Positions 49,852 through 58,847 are shown, numbered from the stretch's first letter. The stretch is 64,000 nt of DNA from Streptomyces specialis (GCF_001493375.1 NZ_LN929896.1:462299-526298); one strand, 5' to 3'. A program made the numbers and translations. Notes: generated by a model not told the origin, from the letters alone.

Positions 49852-51099
49852 CTACTTCTCCTGTGGATCGTCCCCGCGAACGCGGGGTGCCTTCTCTTGC
49901 ATGTCCTGCCTGCCGGATGACTCCCCGGAACCCGAGGTCCCGGCGAACTCCCGCAGGGCCGCCCAACGGATGTCGACGGCGTCGTCGTGACGGTGACCGG
50001 GGTCCTCCGCGAGCAGTGCCCCGCACTCGGGGCACAGACCCGGGCAGTCCTCCCGGCACACCGGCTGCAGCGGCAGTGACAGCACCACCGCGTCCCGCAG
50101 CACGGGCTCCAGGTCGAACAGGTCGGCCTGGAGGAACAGCGCCTCCTCGTCCCCCTCGTCCTCGACGGCGTCCGCCGGACGGCGGCCGTGCCCATCGGTC
50201 TCGGGGTACGAGAACATCTCCTGGAACTCCGCCTCGCCCTCACGGGCGAGAGGCTCCAGACACCTTACGCACTCCCCCGCCAACGGCGCCCGGACGGTGC
50301 CGGTGACCAGCACACCCTCCATCACCGACTCCATGCGGAGCTCCACCTCCATCAAAGCGCCCTGCGGCACCCCGATGACCTCGGTGCCGAGATCGGCCGG
50401 AGCCTCGACCGTGCGGGAAATCCTCCGGAGCGCGCCGGGACGCCGCCCCAGCTCGCGTGTGTCGAACACGAGAGGGGCTCGGTGGTCCAGCGGGGCGTTC
50501 AGGGCGATCTGCTTTCTCACGGTGCTGCTGCGATGGAGCCGCGTACGTCGGCCCCTCGCCGCCTCCAGGGTCTTGCGCAGCACGGCCTCGATGGCCCCGA
50601 ACTGGGCGTCCACATAGGCGTCGGCCTGCGCCAGCAGCTCCTGCGGGTCGCCCCGGTCCGGGCCGAGGAGCTTGGCCCGGCCGCGGTCGACCGAGCCGAT
50701 CGTCTTGCCGAGGACCACCTCGAAGTTGGCCAGCTTGCTGTCCACGTAGTCGTCGGCCTCGGCACGCACCTCGGCGGCCTCGCGCCGGGCCTCGTCGAGG
50801 ATCCGGGCCGCCTCGTCCCGGGCCTGGCGCACGACCTCGGTGGTCCCGACGAGCGAGCCGCGCTCGGCGTGCGCCGCCTCGACGATCCGGCGCGCCTCCT
50901 CCTGGGCCTCGGCCACGACCTGCTCGCGGTCCCCGAGGACCTCCCTGGCCTCGGCCAGGGAGCCGGGCAGCGCCTGGCGGACCTCGTCGAGCCGGGAGAG
51001 CAGCTCGGAGCGGTTGATGACGCAGGACGCCGACATGGGCATGCCCTTGGCGCTCCGGACCGCCGTGACGATCTCGTCGAGTTTCTGCTGTACGTCCAC
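49852..51099 (-). CDS. In-frame fusion: coiled-coil (ATP synthase B/DivIVA-like) protein plus DUF177/YceD (415 aa)
   Basis: Residues 1 to about 190 (MDVQQKLDEIVTAVRSAK, MPMSASCVINRSELLSRL, then long charged helices) match the streptomycete coiled-coil protein normally encoded separately beside coaD. Residues from about 200 (ALNAPLDHRAPLVFDTRELGRRPG, GECVRCLEPL, EMFSYPE, CREDCPGLCPECG) are DUF177/YceD, a 23S rRNA accumulation factor coupled to rpmF. In homologues I remember, the first protein has a C-terminal tail and the second its own start. Here KTLEAARGRRTRLH runs straight into STVRKQIALN with no stop; an internal GTG in that stretch has no ribosome site. Either a deletion fused them, or sequence is missing. 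The GTG start at 51099 also lacks a clear ribosome site. Confidence 0.8.
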   Translation of the reverse strand: MDVQQKLDEIVTAVRSAKGMPMSASCVINRSELLSRLDEVRQALPGSLAEAREVLGDREQVVAEAQEEARRIVEAAHAERGSLVGTTEVVRQARDEAARILDEARREAAEVRAEADDYVDSKLANFEVVLGKTIGSVDRGRAKLLGPDRGDPQELLAQADAYVDAQFGAIEAVLRKTLEAARGRRTRLHRSSTVRKQIALNAPLDHRAPLVFDTRELGRRPGALRRISRTVEAPADLGTEVIGVPQGALMEVELRMESVMEGVLVTGTVRAPLAGECVRCLEPLAREGEAEFQEMFSYPETDGHGRRPADAVEDEGDEEALFLQADLFDLEPVLRDAVVLSLPLQPVCREDCPGLCPECGALLAEDPGHRHDDAVDIRWAALREFAGTSGSGESSGRQDMQEKAPRVRGDDPQEK

Positions 51100-51169
51100 G
51101 GAGCGACTGTACGGCCAACCGGGGACCGGCGGGCACTCGTTGACGAGGTCCCCGGCGGCTCGGGGCGGC

Positions 51170-51649
51170 TCAGCGACTGGCGAGCCGCTCCCCGAGGACG
51201 GCGAGCACGGGCTCGGGGACCAGGTGGGAGACGTCGCCGCCCCAGGCGGCGACCTCCTTGACCAGGCTGGAGGAGAGGAAGCTGTAGACGGGATTGGTGG
51301 GGATGAACATGGTCTCGACGCCGGAGAGGCCGTTGTTCATCTGGGCCATCTGCAGCTCGTAGTCGAAGTCGCTGACCGCGCGCAGCCCCTTCACGATGGC
51401 GGGGATGTCACGCTGCTTGCAGTAGTCGACGAGGAGGCCGTGGAACGCCTCGACCACGACGTTGCCGTAGCCGCTGGTGCACTCCTCGATCAGGGCTATG
51501 CGCTCCTCGACGCTGAACAGCCCCTGCTTGGACTTGTTGATCATGACGGCGACATGGACGACGTCGTAGAGCTTCGAGGCGCGGGCGACGATGTCGAGAT
51601 GCCCATTGGTGACGGGGTCGAAGGACCCCGGACAGACTGCGCGGCGCAA
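51170..51649 (-). CDS. coaD: Phosphopantetheine adenylyltransferase (159 aa)
   Basis: Penultimate step of coenzyme A synthesis. The nucleotidyl-transferase motif TNGH is at 14-17 in GSFDPVTNGHLDI, and the SSSLVKE motif is near residue 128. I choose the TTG at 51649 because GAGGAG lies six bases upstream and the length becomes the family's usual 159; the ATG at 51679 would add ten residues unlike any CoaD and overlaps the rsmD stop. It follows rsmD, a common pairing. Confidence 0.94.
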   Translation of the reverse strand: MRRAVCPGSFDPVTNGHLDIVARASKLYDVVHVAVMINKSKQGLFSVEERIALIEECTSGYGNVVVEAFHGLLVDYCKQRDIPAIVKGLRAVSDFDYELQMAQMNNGLSGVETMFIPTNPVYSFLSSSLVKEVAAWGGDVSHLVPEPVLAVLGERLASR

Positions 51650-51675
51650 CGGTCTCTCCTCGCTCTTCCGGCCGC

Positions 51676-52263
51676 TCATGGCCGGTCGCTTACGTGGTGG
51701 ACGGTGAACCGGCCGTACCAGAGAGTTCCCTCGCCGTAGCGGCGTGAACGCAGCTCCTGGAATCGGTCCGGCCAGTGAAAGGCACCGCCCCGGGTGCTGC
51801 GCTCCACCGTGACGAGGGCACCGGCCGTCAGCCAGCCGTGCGTCACGAGTGTGAGCAGGATCTCGCGGAGATCGTCGTCGCCCACGGCGTAGGGCGGATC
51901 GAGGAAAACCAGGTCATAGGGGTCGCCAGCGGGCGGCGCCGCGACAAGCTGCTCGGCGCGCGCGGAGCGCAGCTCGGCGCCGGGCAGCCCGAGGGAGCGG
52001 ATGTTGTCCCTGATGGTCCTGGCGGCTCTCGCGTCGGTCTCGGCGAGCAGGGCGTGGGCGGCTCCGCGGGAGAGCGCCTCCAGGCCGACGGCGCCCGAGC
52101 CGCCGTACAGATCGAGCACCCGGGCCCCGTCCAGCGGGCCCCGGAGCGCGGTCCAGGTCGAGAACAGCCCCTCGCGCGCCCGGTCCGACGTCGGCCGCGT
52201 ACCACCGCCCGGTGGCACGGCCAGCCGCCGCCCGCCGGCGATGCCGGCGATCACGCGGGTCAT
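51676..52263 (-). CDS. rsmD: 16S rRNA (guanine966-N2)-methyltransferase RsmD (195 aa)
   Basis: Rossmann-fold methyltransferase: RVIAGIAGGRRLAVP start, RPTSDRAREGLFS, SAM-binding LDLYGGSGAVGLEALSRGA and catalytic LVFLDPPYA. The ATG at 52263 matches the family start; the frame is open to 52284. Directly upstream of coaD and downstream (across 113 bases) of a small hypothetical gene. Confidence 0.94.
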   Translation of the reverse strand: MTRVIAGIAGGRRLAVPPGGGTRPTSDRAREGLFSTWTALRGPLDGARVLDLYGGSGAVGLEALSRGAAHALLAETDARAARTIRDNIRSLGLPGAELRSARAEQLVAAPPAGDPYDLVFLDPPYAVGDDDLREILLTLVTHGWLTAGALVTVERSTRGGAFHWPDRFQELRSRRYGEGTLWYGRFTVHHVSDRP

Positions 52264-52376
52264 GGGCGTCCTCGCCCCTCTCAAGCGCTCGTCCGTCAGC
52301 CGTCGGACTCCACGCTATACGGGCCCCCCGCCCAGGAGCACGGCGAGGGGCCCGGGGACGCTCCGGTGGGGAGACG

Positions 52377-52802
52377 TCAGGCGTCACCTCCCCGGACGCG
52401 GACATGCCGCTGGGCGGCCCGCCCCGCGCTCAGCACGTCCGGGTAGACCTCGCAGACGAGCCCGCCGTCCGCGGTCCGGTCGTGTTCCAGCTCGTAGAGA
52501 CACAGCTCGCTGTCGTCGTCGAGCAGGAAGGCGTGCTCGTACAGGGAGCACCAGTGCCCGCCGCCGGCGTGGCCGCGGGGCTCGGGCAGGCGCTCGATGC
52601 CATAACCCCGGGCGGCCGACAGCAGGCGGAGTATCTCCTCGCCGGGGCGGTCGGGGTTGACCGCGCGGCGGAGCAGCCGACGGGCGTGCTCAGACGAGTC
52701 CTGCCCCGGATACGCCCGCTGGCCCGGGATCCTGACTCCCAGCACGGTGAGCGCGTCCGGCCCGAGGCTCCGGTCCCGCGGAGCTTCGCGGCGATCGGTC
52801 AT
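52377..52802 (-). CDS. Hypothetical protein, possibly DUF6227-like (141 aa)
   Basis: Soluble protein with no membrane segment. The helical stretch HARRLLRRAVNPDRPGEEILRLL followed by strands in WCSLYEHAFLLDDDSELCLYELEHD resembles streptomycete DUF6227 proteins as I remember them; this is tentative. It lies between recG-side genes and rsmD on the same strand. A strong hairpin (52853-52877) lies upstream of it, separating it from the next gene. Function unknown. Confidence 0.65.
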   Translation of the reverse strand: MTDRREAPRDRSLGPDALTVLGVRIPGQRAYPGQDSSEHARRLLRRAVNPDRPGEEILRLLSAARGYGIERLPEPRGHAGGGHWCSLYEHAFLLDDDSELCLYELEHDRTADGGLVCEVYPDVLSAGRAAQRHVRVRGGDA

Positions 52803-52852
52803 GCTGAATCCTTCCGGTATGCGGCGTCCGATGCCCGTGCGTACTCACCGTA

Positions 52853-52877
52853 GTCCCCCGGATGCGCTCCGGGGGAC
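52853..52877. terminator. Hairpin terminator
   Basis: Arms GTCCCCCGGA (52853-52862) and TCCGGGGGAC (52868-52877) are exact complements with a five-base loop. It lies 57 bases beyond the stop of the gene at 52935-53471 and 50 bases upstream of the gene at 52377-52802. On the plus strand it is followed by CCCCTTT. Confidence 0.75.
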
Positions 52878-52934
52878 CCCCTTTACGGAATCAAGAACAT
52901 GTGCGCGGCGGATGAGCACCCGCTGAGCACGTCG

Positions 52935-53471
52935 TCAGCTCCCACTCGTCTCCTCGGCGGAACCGGCCGGGCCGGCGGAGCCGATGAGGACCGGCGACGC
53001 GTAGCGCGACCAGGACATGCAGCCGTCGGGCGGGCAGTGCTCCGGGCGGCGCGGGTCGTGGCCCAGCTCGCGGAGCTTGGTCCGCACGGAGTCGGGGGTG
53101 CGGCCGAAGCGGGCCGCTATGCGGGCGATGGTCTCGCCGGCGTGGAACCGGCGGGTCAGGTCCTCCTCGTGCTGCGGGATCCAGGGGGCGCCGTGGCCGG
53201 GGAACAGCTCGCGCAGGATGTCCCGGTCCGGGATCGGCTCCGCGACGTCGGCGGCCAGGGCGAGCGCGCGCAGCCCCCGATTGAGGGCGATGCGCAACGC
53301 GGGGACGTCGGCCAGCGGCATGGTGAGCGAGCCGGAGGCCAGGGGCACCTCGGGCAGCGCCTCCCGCCAGCCGGTCAGGGTCAGGGTCACGGTGATGTCG
53401 TCGTCGCTCGCCAGCTCGACGCGGAAGATCTTGTCGCCGAGCGGCAGTTCGTTGATGTGCCGGAATGCCAT
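52935..53471 (-). CDS. Hypothetical protein with C-terminal helix-turn-helix-like motif (178 aa)
   Basis: Starts MAFRHINELPLGDKIFRVEL, a beta-rich N-terminal half (to about residue 85), followed by LTRRFHAGETIARIAARFGRTPDSVRTKLRELGHDP, which has the spacing of a helix-turn-helix or SANT/Myb-like DNA-binding motif. It may be a regulator or a nuclease-associated protein. The ATG at 53471 has only a weak GGGGG ribosome site; the frame is open to 53555. Adjacent to recG on the same strand (117 bases). Not recognised. Confidence 0.65.
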   Translation of the reverse strand: MAFRHINELPLGDKIFRVELASDDDITVTLTLTGWREALPEVPLASGSLTMPLADVPALRIALNRGLRALALAADVAEPIPDRDILRELFPGHGAPWIPQHEEDLTRRFHAGETIARIAARFGRTPDSVRTKLRELGHDPRRPEHCPPDGCMSWSRYASPVLIGSAGPAGSAEETSGS

Positions 53472-53588
53472 CGAGCAACCCCCAACGGTCCACTCCCGCA
53501 CGATCCCGGATGGATCGGTGCGGACTGGGTCCATTCTCGCAGGGGGCACTGACAATTGACGGGCCGTCAGGCGCCCCTCCGCCGCAGG

Positions 53589-55899
53589 TCAGCCCTTGTC
53601 GAGGAACTCCTCGCGCTCCGCGTCGAGCAGCGCGTCCAGCGCCGTCCGCAGGGCCGGGGAACCGGTCAGCTCCGGGTCGGCCGAGACCAGGGCGGTGGCC
53701 TCCGCGCGGGCCTCGGCGATGACCTCCTCGTCCTCGATGACGGTGAGCATCCGCAGGCTGCTGCGCCCGCCGGACTGCGCCTGGCCCAGGACGTCGCCCT
53801 CCCGGCGCTGCTCCAGGTCGATGCGGGACAGCTCGAAGCCGTCGGTCGTGGCCGCCACCGCCGCCAGCCGCGTCCTGGCGGCGGCGCCCTCCGGCGCCTC
53901 GCTGACCAGCAGACAGAGCCCGGGGGCGGTCCCCCGGCCGACGCGTCCGCGCAACTGGTGGAGCTGGGAGACGCCGAACCGGTCGGCGTCCATGATCACC
54001 ATGGCGGTGGCGTTGGGCACGTTGACCCCGACCTCGATCACCGTGGTGGCCACCAGGACGTCGATCTCCCCGGCCCCGAAGCGGCGCATCACGTCGTCCT
54101 TGGCGTCCGGCGCGAGGCGGCCGTGCAGGACCTCGACGCGCAGACCGCCCAGCGGCCCGGCCGCCAGCTCGGCGGCGACGTCGAGGACGGCCAGCGGGGG
54201 CCGCCGCTCCTCGCCCTCGGCGTCCGCCGCCGGCTCCCTGGCCGCCTGGCCCTTCCGGGCGGGCGCGCCCGGCTCGTCGCCGTCCCCGATGCGCGGGCAG
54301 ACCACGTACGCCTGGTGGCCGGCCTCGACCTCCTCGCGGACCCTCTCCCACGCGCGGGAGAGGAAGTGCGGCTTGTCGCGGGCGGGGACGACATGGCTGG
54401 CGATCGGGGAGCGTCCCTCGGGGAGCTGGTCCAGGACCGAGGTCTCCAGGTCGCCGAAGACCGTCATGGCGACCGTGCGCGGGATGGGCGTCGCGGTCAT
54501 CACCAGCAGGTGCGGGGGCCGCTTGCCCTTGGCGCGCAGGGCGTCGCGCTGCTCGACGCCGAACCGGTGCTGCTCGTCCACGACGACGAGCCCGAGGTCG
54601 TGGAACTTCACCACGTCCTCGATCAGCGCGTGGGTGCCGATGACGATGCCCGCCTCGCCGGTCGCCGCGTCGAGCAGCGCCCGGCGCCGGGCGGCGGCGC
54701 CCATGGAACCGGTCAGCAGCACCACCTTCGTGCCGCGCTCGGCGCCGCCCAGCATGCCGCCCTCGGCGAGCGGCCCCATCATCTCGGTGACCGACCGGTG
54801 GTGCTGCTGCGCGAGCACCTCGGTGGGCGCCAGCAGCGCGGACTGGCCGCCCGAGTCCGCGACGGCGAGCATGGCGCGCAGCGCGACCAGGGTCTTGCCG
54901 CTGCCCACCTCGCCCTGCAACAGCCGGTGCATCGGGTGCTCGGCGGCCAGGTCGGCGAAGATCTCCTCGCTGACCCGGACCTGACCCTCGGTCTGTCTAC
55001 TATACACCTCTGACGCTGACGACGAAGAGGATACTGCAACTGTCGGTTCGGGAGCCGATCACCGGCGAGTGTGATCGGGAGCCGATCACCGGGGGGGGGG
55101 GCGGGGGGAGGGGGGGGGGGGGGGAGGCGGGGGGGGCGGGGGCGGCGGCGCGGCGGCGGGCCAGCGCGACCTGGAGCACGAACGCCTCGTCCCACTTCAG
55201 CCGCGCCCGCGCGTCGGCGATGTCCTGCTTGCCGCGCGGCCGGTGCACCTTCTCGAACGCCTCCGGCAGTTCGATCAGCCCCTGCCGGGCGCGCAGGGCG
55301 GCGGGGAGCGGGTCGGCCAGCCCCTCCCAGCCGACGGCGGCCAGGGAGTCGAGCACGACCTCGACGGACTTGGCGATCCGCCACGACTCCAGTTGCCGGG
55401 CGGCCGGGTAGATCGGCAGCGGCCGGCCGGCGAACCCGGCCACGGCCGCCGAGCCGCCGTCCGCCTCGTCGTCCTCGTCCAGCAGCTCGTAGGCGGGGTG
55501 GGAGAGCTGGAGTCTGCCGTTGAACTGCGTGACCTTCCCGGCGAACATGCCGCGCCGGCCCGGCAGCAGCACCTTCTCGTGGTGGTGGACGGCGCGCCTG
55601 CCGAAGAAGACGAGCTGGAGCCGGCCGCTGCCGTCGGTGAGCGTGACCTCCAGGCGCACGCCGCTGCCGCGGTTGAACGTGGCGGACCGGGTGTCCGCGA
55701 TCTCCGCGACGACCGTGACGTGCTCGTCCGGCGGCAGGTCGGGCAGCCGGGTGAGCTCGCCGCGCTCGGCGTACCGGCGGGGGTAGTGGTGGAGCAGGTC
55801 TCCGACCGTGTGCAGGTCGAGGTGGGCGGCCATCACCTTGGCGGTGGTGCCGCCGACGACCTTGGTGAGGGGCTCGTGCAGTGCGGTCACGCCGCCCAT
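53589..55899 (-). CDS. recG: ATP-dependent DNA helicase RecG, interrupted in this assembly by adapter and poly-G
   Basis: Branch-migration helicase for stalled forks. The N-terminal wedge/OB part (55899 down to about 55145: TVGDLLHHYPRRYAERGEL, GSGRLQLVFFG, KWDEAFVLQVALARRR) and the helicase part (54992 down to 53589: GQVRVSEEIFADLA, Walker A LLQGEVGSGKT, VVVDEQHRFGVEQRD, MTATPIPRTV, VIMDADRFGVSQLHQLRGRVGRG) are both intact and collinear but in different frames. Between them, 54993-55140 is adapter-derived, replacing perhaps 25-35 codons (the stretch before TEGQ). The gene is very probably whole in the organism. An ATG (55899) and a GTG (55890) are possible starts. Confidence 0.9.
54993..55140. 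other. Assembly artefact: Nextera adapter, i5 index and poly-G inside recG
   Basis: 54993-55025 matches the 33-base Nextera Read 1 read-through adapter at 29 of 33 positions, starting immediately after an intact recG codon. 55026-55033 is AGAGGATA, the reverse complement of i5 index TATCCTCT (S503). 55034 onward loosely follows the P5 tail, including a repeated GAGCCGATCACC. From 55091 to about 55140 the sequence is nearly all G, as produced by two-colour Illumina chemistry after the molecule ends. Comparison is with adapter sequences from memory. Confidence 0.96.
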
Positions 55900-55964
55900 T
55901 GCACACCATGGCGCCGACAGCGGCCGACGGACGCCGGCCCCCGGCGGCCGTCCGCCTGTTCGGC

Positions 55965-57584
55965 CTATTCGACGCCGATGAGCAGCGGCGCGCTCTGCCG
56001 TCCCTCGTAGACCACCGTGTCCACGCCGAGGTGCCCCCGGCGGACCTGGGCCTCCAGGCGGGCGGCGAGCCCGGCGGGGGCGCCGGTGCCGATCACCAGG
56101 GTGACCAGTTCGCCGCCGGCGGAGAGCATCCGGGCCAGCACGTCGCCGGCGACATCGGCGAGGTCGGTGCCGATGACGGCGACGTCGCCGTCGATCAGGC
56201 CGAGCGCGTCCCCGGCCTGGCAGATGCCCGCGGTGGTCCAGGACTGCCGTTCCGCGACGGCCAGTTCGCCGAAGCGGGTGGCGCCGGCGGCGGCCGTCAT
56301 GGCGACGACGTCCTCGTCGAAGCGGCGCTCGGCGGCGTGCACGGCGAGCGCCGCGATGCCCTGCACCGGGGAGCGGGTGGGGATGACGGCGACGCGCACG
56401 CCGCCGGCCCGGGCCTGTTCGGCCGCCGCGGCGGCGGCGTGCCACAGCGCGTCGTCGTTGGGCAGCAGGACGACCTCGCGGGCGCCGGTGCCGAGGATCG
56501 CGGCGGCCAGCTCGCCGCCGCCGGGCGGCTCCTCGGGGAGCACGGTGAGGGTGACGGCGCCGGCCTCCTCGCACAGCCCGGCCAGCCCGTCGCCCGGCAG
56601 GACCGAGACGATGACACGGCCGGCGCGGGGGGCGCGGGGCGGGCCCGTCGCGGCCAGGGCGGTGATACGGACCCGGTGCGGCCGGCCGGCCTCGATGCCC
56701 GCCTCGACGGCCGCTCCCGGTTCCGGGGGGTGCACGTGGACGTGCCACAGGCCGTCGCCGCCGACGACGACCAGCGAGTCGCCGAGCGCGTCCAGCCGCG
56801 CCCGCAGCGCGGCGACGGGGGCGTCGGGGGCGTCGAGCAGGTAGGTGACCTCGTAGGCGCCCGCCGCGTCGGCGGGCTCGTGACACTCCGCGCCCGCCGG
56901 GCCGCCGGCGCGCGGCGCGGTGGAGCGGCCCAGGCGCTCGCGCGGCGAGACGGCGGGGGCGCGGCCGGAGGGGGCCGCGCCGAGGGCGTCGGGGCGGGCG
57001 ACCAGGCCGCTGCCGCCCGCGTCCCCCACGCCCGCCTCGGCGAGTGCGGCGAGCTGGGCCCGCGTCGCGGCCAGCGCCGTCCCGGCTCCGGCGCGGGCCG
57101 CCGCCGCGACGTCGGCGGTGTCGCCCCCGGCGCGCGCGGCCTGCCCGGCCGCCTCGGCGGCGGCCACGGCGACGGTGAGCATGGTGCCCTCGACGGGGTG
57201 GGCGACCGCCTCGTACCCGGCGGCGGCGGCGCGGCGCAGCGCGCGGGCCAGGGTGCCGGGGCCGGCCGGTTCGGGCTCGGCGGCGAGCACCCCGGCCATG
57301 CCGCGCAGGAGTTGGGCGAGGATCGTGCCGGAGTTGCCCCGGGCGCCGATGAGGGCGCCGTGCGCCATGGCGTGGGCCGCCTCGGCGAGGGTCGGGCGGG
57401 CCGGTTCGGCCGCCGCGACGGCCTGCGCGGCGGACTCGACGGTCAGGTAGAGGTTGGTGCCGGTGTCGCCGTCCGCGACGGGGAACACGTTGATCGCGTC
57501 GATGTCCTCGCGGGCCCGGCCCACGACGTCCAGGGCGATGCGGCACCAGCGCCGTACCGCTGCGGCGTCGAGCGGCTGCGGCAC
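55965..57584 (-). CDS. DAK1/DegV-associated kinase, FakA-like fatty acid kinase (539 aa)
   Basis: N-terminal DhaL-like kinase domain with the metal/nucleotide Asp cluster in NVFPVADGDTGTNLYLT and HGALIGARGNSG; central Ala-rich linker; C-terminal DAK1-like half with LLPNDDALW, PTRSPVQGIAAL and LLIGVE end. In Firmicutes this family (FakA/YloV) phosphorylates fatty acids bound by FakB (DegV proteins); that role in Streptomyces is inferred. The GTG start has GAGGAGGT upstream. It lies between rpmB (divergent) and recG, the conserved rpmB-yloV-recG order. Confidence 0.9.
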   Translation of the reverse strand: MPQPLDAAAVRRWCRIALDVVGRAREDIDAINVFPVADGDTGTNLYLTVESAAQAVAAAEPARPTLAEAAHAMAHGALIGARGNSGTILAQLLRGMAGVLAAEPEPAGPGTLARALRRAAAAGYEAVAHPVEGTMLTVAVAAAEAAGQAARAGGDTADVAAAARAGAGTALAATRAQLAALAEAGVGDAGGSGLVARPDALGAAPSGRAPAVSPRERLGRSTAPRAGGPAGAECHEPADAAGAYEVTYLLDAPDAPVAALRARLDALGDSLVVVGGDGLWHVHVHPPEPGAAVEAGIEAGRPHRVRITALAATGPPRAPRAGRVIVSVLPGDGLAGLCEEAGAVTLTVLPEEPPGGGELAAAILGTGAREVVLLPNDDALWHAAAAAAEQARAGGVRVAVIPTRSPVQGIAALAVHAAERRFDEDVVAMTAAAGATRFGELAVAERQSWTTAGICQAGDALGLIDGDVAVIGTDLADVAGDVLARMLSAGGELVTLVIGTGAPAGLAARLEAQVRRGHLGVDTVVYEGRQSAPLLIGVE

Positions 57585-57821
57585 GTGGCGACCTCCTCGG
57601 CCCGGGGAAACGGCTGTCGGTGAACGGCTGTCGGTGAACGGCCGGGGGGCAGCTTAAGCCCCGGTCCGGCGCGGGAGCGATTTCGCCGATCGGGAAAGCG
57701 CGGGGTATGCTTCTCCGGTTGCCCGATGCCGCCGCCTTCAGTCGGCCACGCACCGGGCGGACCTCACCGGAGCCGAGGAGTTCCGGGATCCCCGCGTAAA
57801 TTTCTGTCTTTGGAGTGACCC
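57585..57821. promoter_or_regulatory. Divergent promoter region of the DAK gene and rpmB
   Basis: TATGCT at 57716-57721 is a reasonable -10 element for rpmB, but a -35 element at the right distance is not obvious. The 100 bases following it would form the rpmB leader, ending with TTTGGAGTGACCC before the GTG. The side nearer the DAK gene holds a repeated unit (CTGTCGGTGAACGG twice, about 57612-57641). Confidence 0.45.
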
Positions 57822-58007
57822 GTGGCTGCCAACTGCGACGTCTGCGGCAAGGGGCCGGGCTTCGGCAACAGCATCTCCCACTCGCACCGCCGGACCCCCC
57901 GCCGCTGGAACCCGAACATCCAGCGGGTGCGGGCCGTGGTGCAGGGGACGCCGAAGCGCCTCAACGTCTGCACCTCGTGCATCAAGGCGGGCAAGGTCAC
58001 GCGCTGA
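57822..58007 (+). CDS. rpmB: Ribosomal protein L28, zinc-binding form (61 aa)
   Basis: Starts AANCDVCGKGPGFGNSISHSHRRT and ends KAGKVTR. The four cysteines C5, C8, C50 and C53 form the zinc site of the C+ form. The GTG start follows TTTGGAGTGACCC. It is a monocistronic gene with a strong terminator 21 bases downstream. Confidence 0.95.
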   Translation: MAANCDVCGKGPGFGNSISHSHRRTPRRWNPNIQRVRAVVQGTPKRLNVCTSCIKAGKVTR

Positions 58008-58028
58008 CGCGCCCGTGAGACCGCTGAG

Positions 58029-58062
58029 AAGCCGGTCCGTCGCTCACGACGGACCGGCTTTT
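58029..58062. terminator. Bidirectional terminator shared by rpmB and thiD
   Basis: AAGCCGGTCCGTCG (58029-58042) pairs exactly with CGACGGACCGGCTT (58047-58060) around CTCA, followed on plus by TTTT in total, a classical intrinsic terminator for rpmB. The right arm also encodes the last codons of thiD, whose stop is at 58044-58046 within the loop, so the same hairpin serves the minus strand. Confidence 0.9.
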
Positions 58063-58847
58063 CGCATGCCGTGGCCGTGGTCGACCGGCCCGATGCCCGC
58101 GCCCAGCGGGAAGCCCGCCGCGATGGCACCGGTGACGTACTCCTTGGCGGCGGCCACCGCGTCGGGCACCGCGTCGCCGTGGGCGAGCCGGGCGGCGATC
58201 GCGGAGGCGAGCGTGCATCCGGTGCCGTGGGTGTGGCGGTTGTCGTGGCGCGGGGCGCGCAGCCAGTGCTCGGCGGTGCCGTCGGTGAGCAGGTCGGTGG
58301 CCTCGCCCGGCAGATGACCGCCCTTGATCAGCGCCCAGCGCGGGCCGTGGGCGAGGATCGCCGCCGCCGCGCGGCGCATGTCGGTCTCCGTCGCGACCCG
58401 GACGCCGGTGATCTGCGCGACCTCGGGCAGGTTGGGGGTGGCGACGGTCGCGACCGGCAACAGGCGGGTACGCACGGCGTGCAGCGCGTCGGCGGCCAGC
58501 AGCGGGTCGCCGTGCTTGGAGACGCCGACCGGATCGACCACCACCGGGACACCGGTGCCGGCCAGCAGCCCGGCGACCAGCTCGACGATCTCCGCCGTGG
58601 CGAGCATGCCGGTCTTGACGGCCTGGACGCCGATGTCGTCGGCGACGGCGCGGAACTGCGCGGTGACGGCCTCGGCGGGCAGCTCCCAGGCGCCGCGGAC
58701 GCCCAGGGAGTTCTGCGCGGTGACGGCGGTGATCACGCTCATGCCGTGGACGCCGAGCGCCAGCATGGTCTTGAGGTCGGCCTGGATGCCCGCGCCGCCG
58801 CCCGAGTCGGAGCCGGCGACGGTGAGCACGCGTGGAGGTGTCGGCAT
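58044..58847 (-). CDS. thiD: Hydroxymethylpyrimidine / phosphomethylpyrimidine kinase (267 aa)
   Basis: Ribokinase-fold enzyme making HMP-PP for thiamine synthesis. Motifs: LTVAGSDSGGGAGIQADLKTM, VVVDPVGVSKHGDPLL, KGGHLPG and the catalytic anion hole HGTGCTLASAIAARLA. The ATG at 58847 fits the family start; a GTG at 58871 would add eight residues. It is 27 bases downstream of thiL on the same strand, so the two thiamine kinases are cotranscribed. No TPP riboswitch is seen upstream of this pair. Confidence 0.93.
   Translation of the reverse strand: MPTPPRVLTVAGSDSGGGAGIQADLKTMLALGVHGMSVITAVTAQNSLGVRGAWELPAEAVTAQFRAVADDIGVQAVKTGMLATAEIVELVAGLLAGTGVPVVVDPVGVSKHGDPLLAADALHAVRTRLLPVATVATPNLPEVAQITGVRVATETDMRRAAAAILAHGPRWALIKGGHLPGEATDLLTDGTAEHWLRAPRHDNRHTHGTGCTLASAIAARLAHGDAVPDAVAAAKEYVTGAIAAGFPLGAGIGPVDHGHGMRKAGPS

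Noticed and set aside
55091..55140. G-rich tract as a G-quadruplex switch or phase-variable contingency locus in recG
   Set aside because: It follows an adapter and a library index directly, so poly-G from read ends explains it; it is not evidence of biology.
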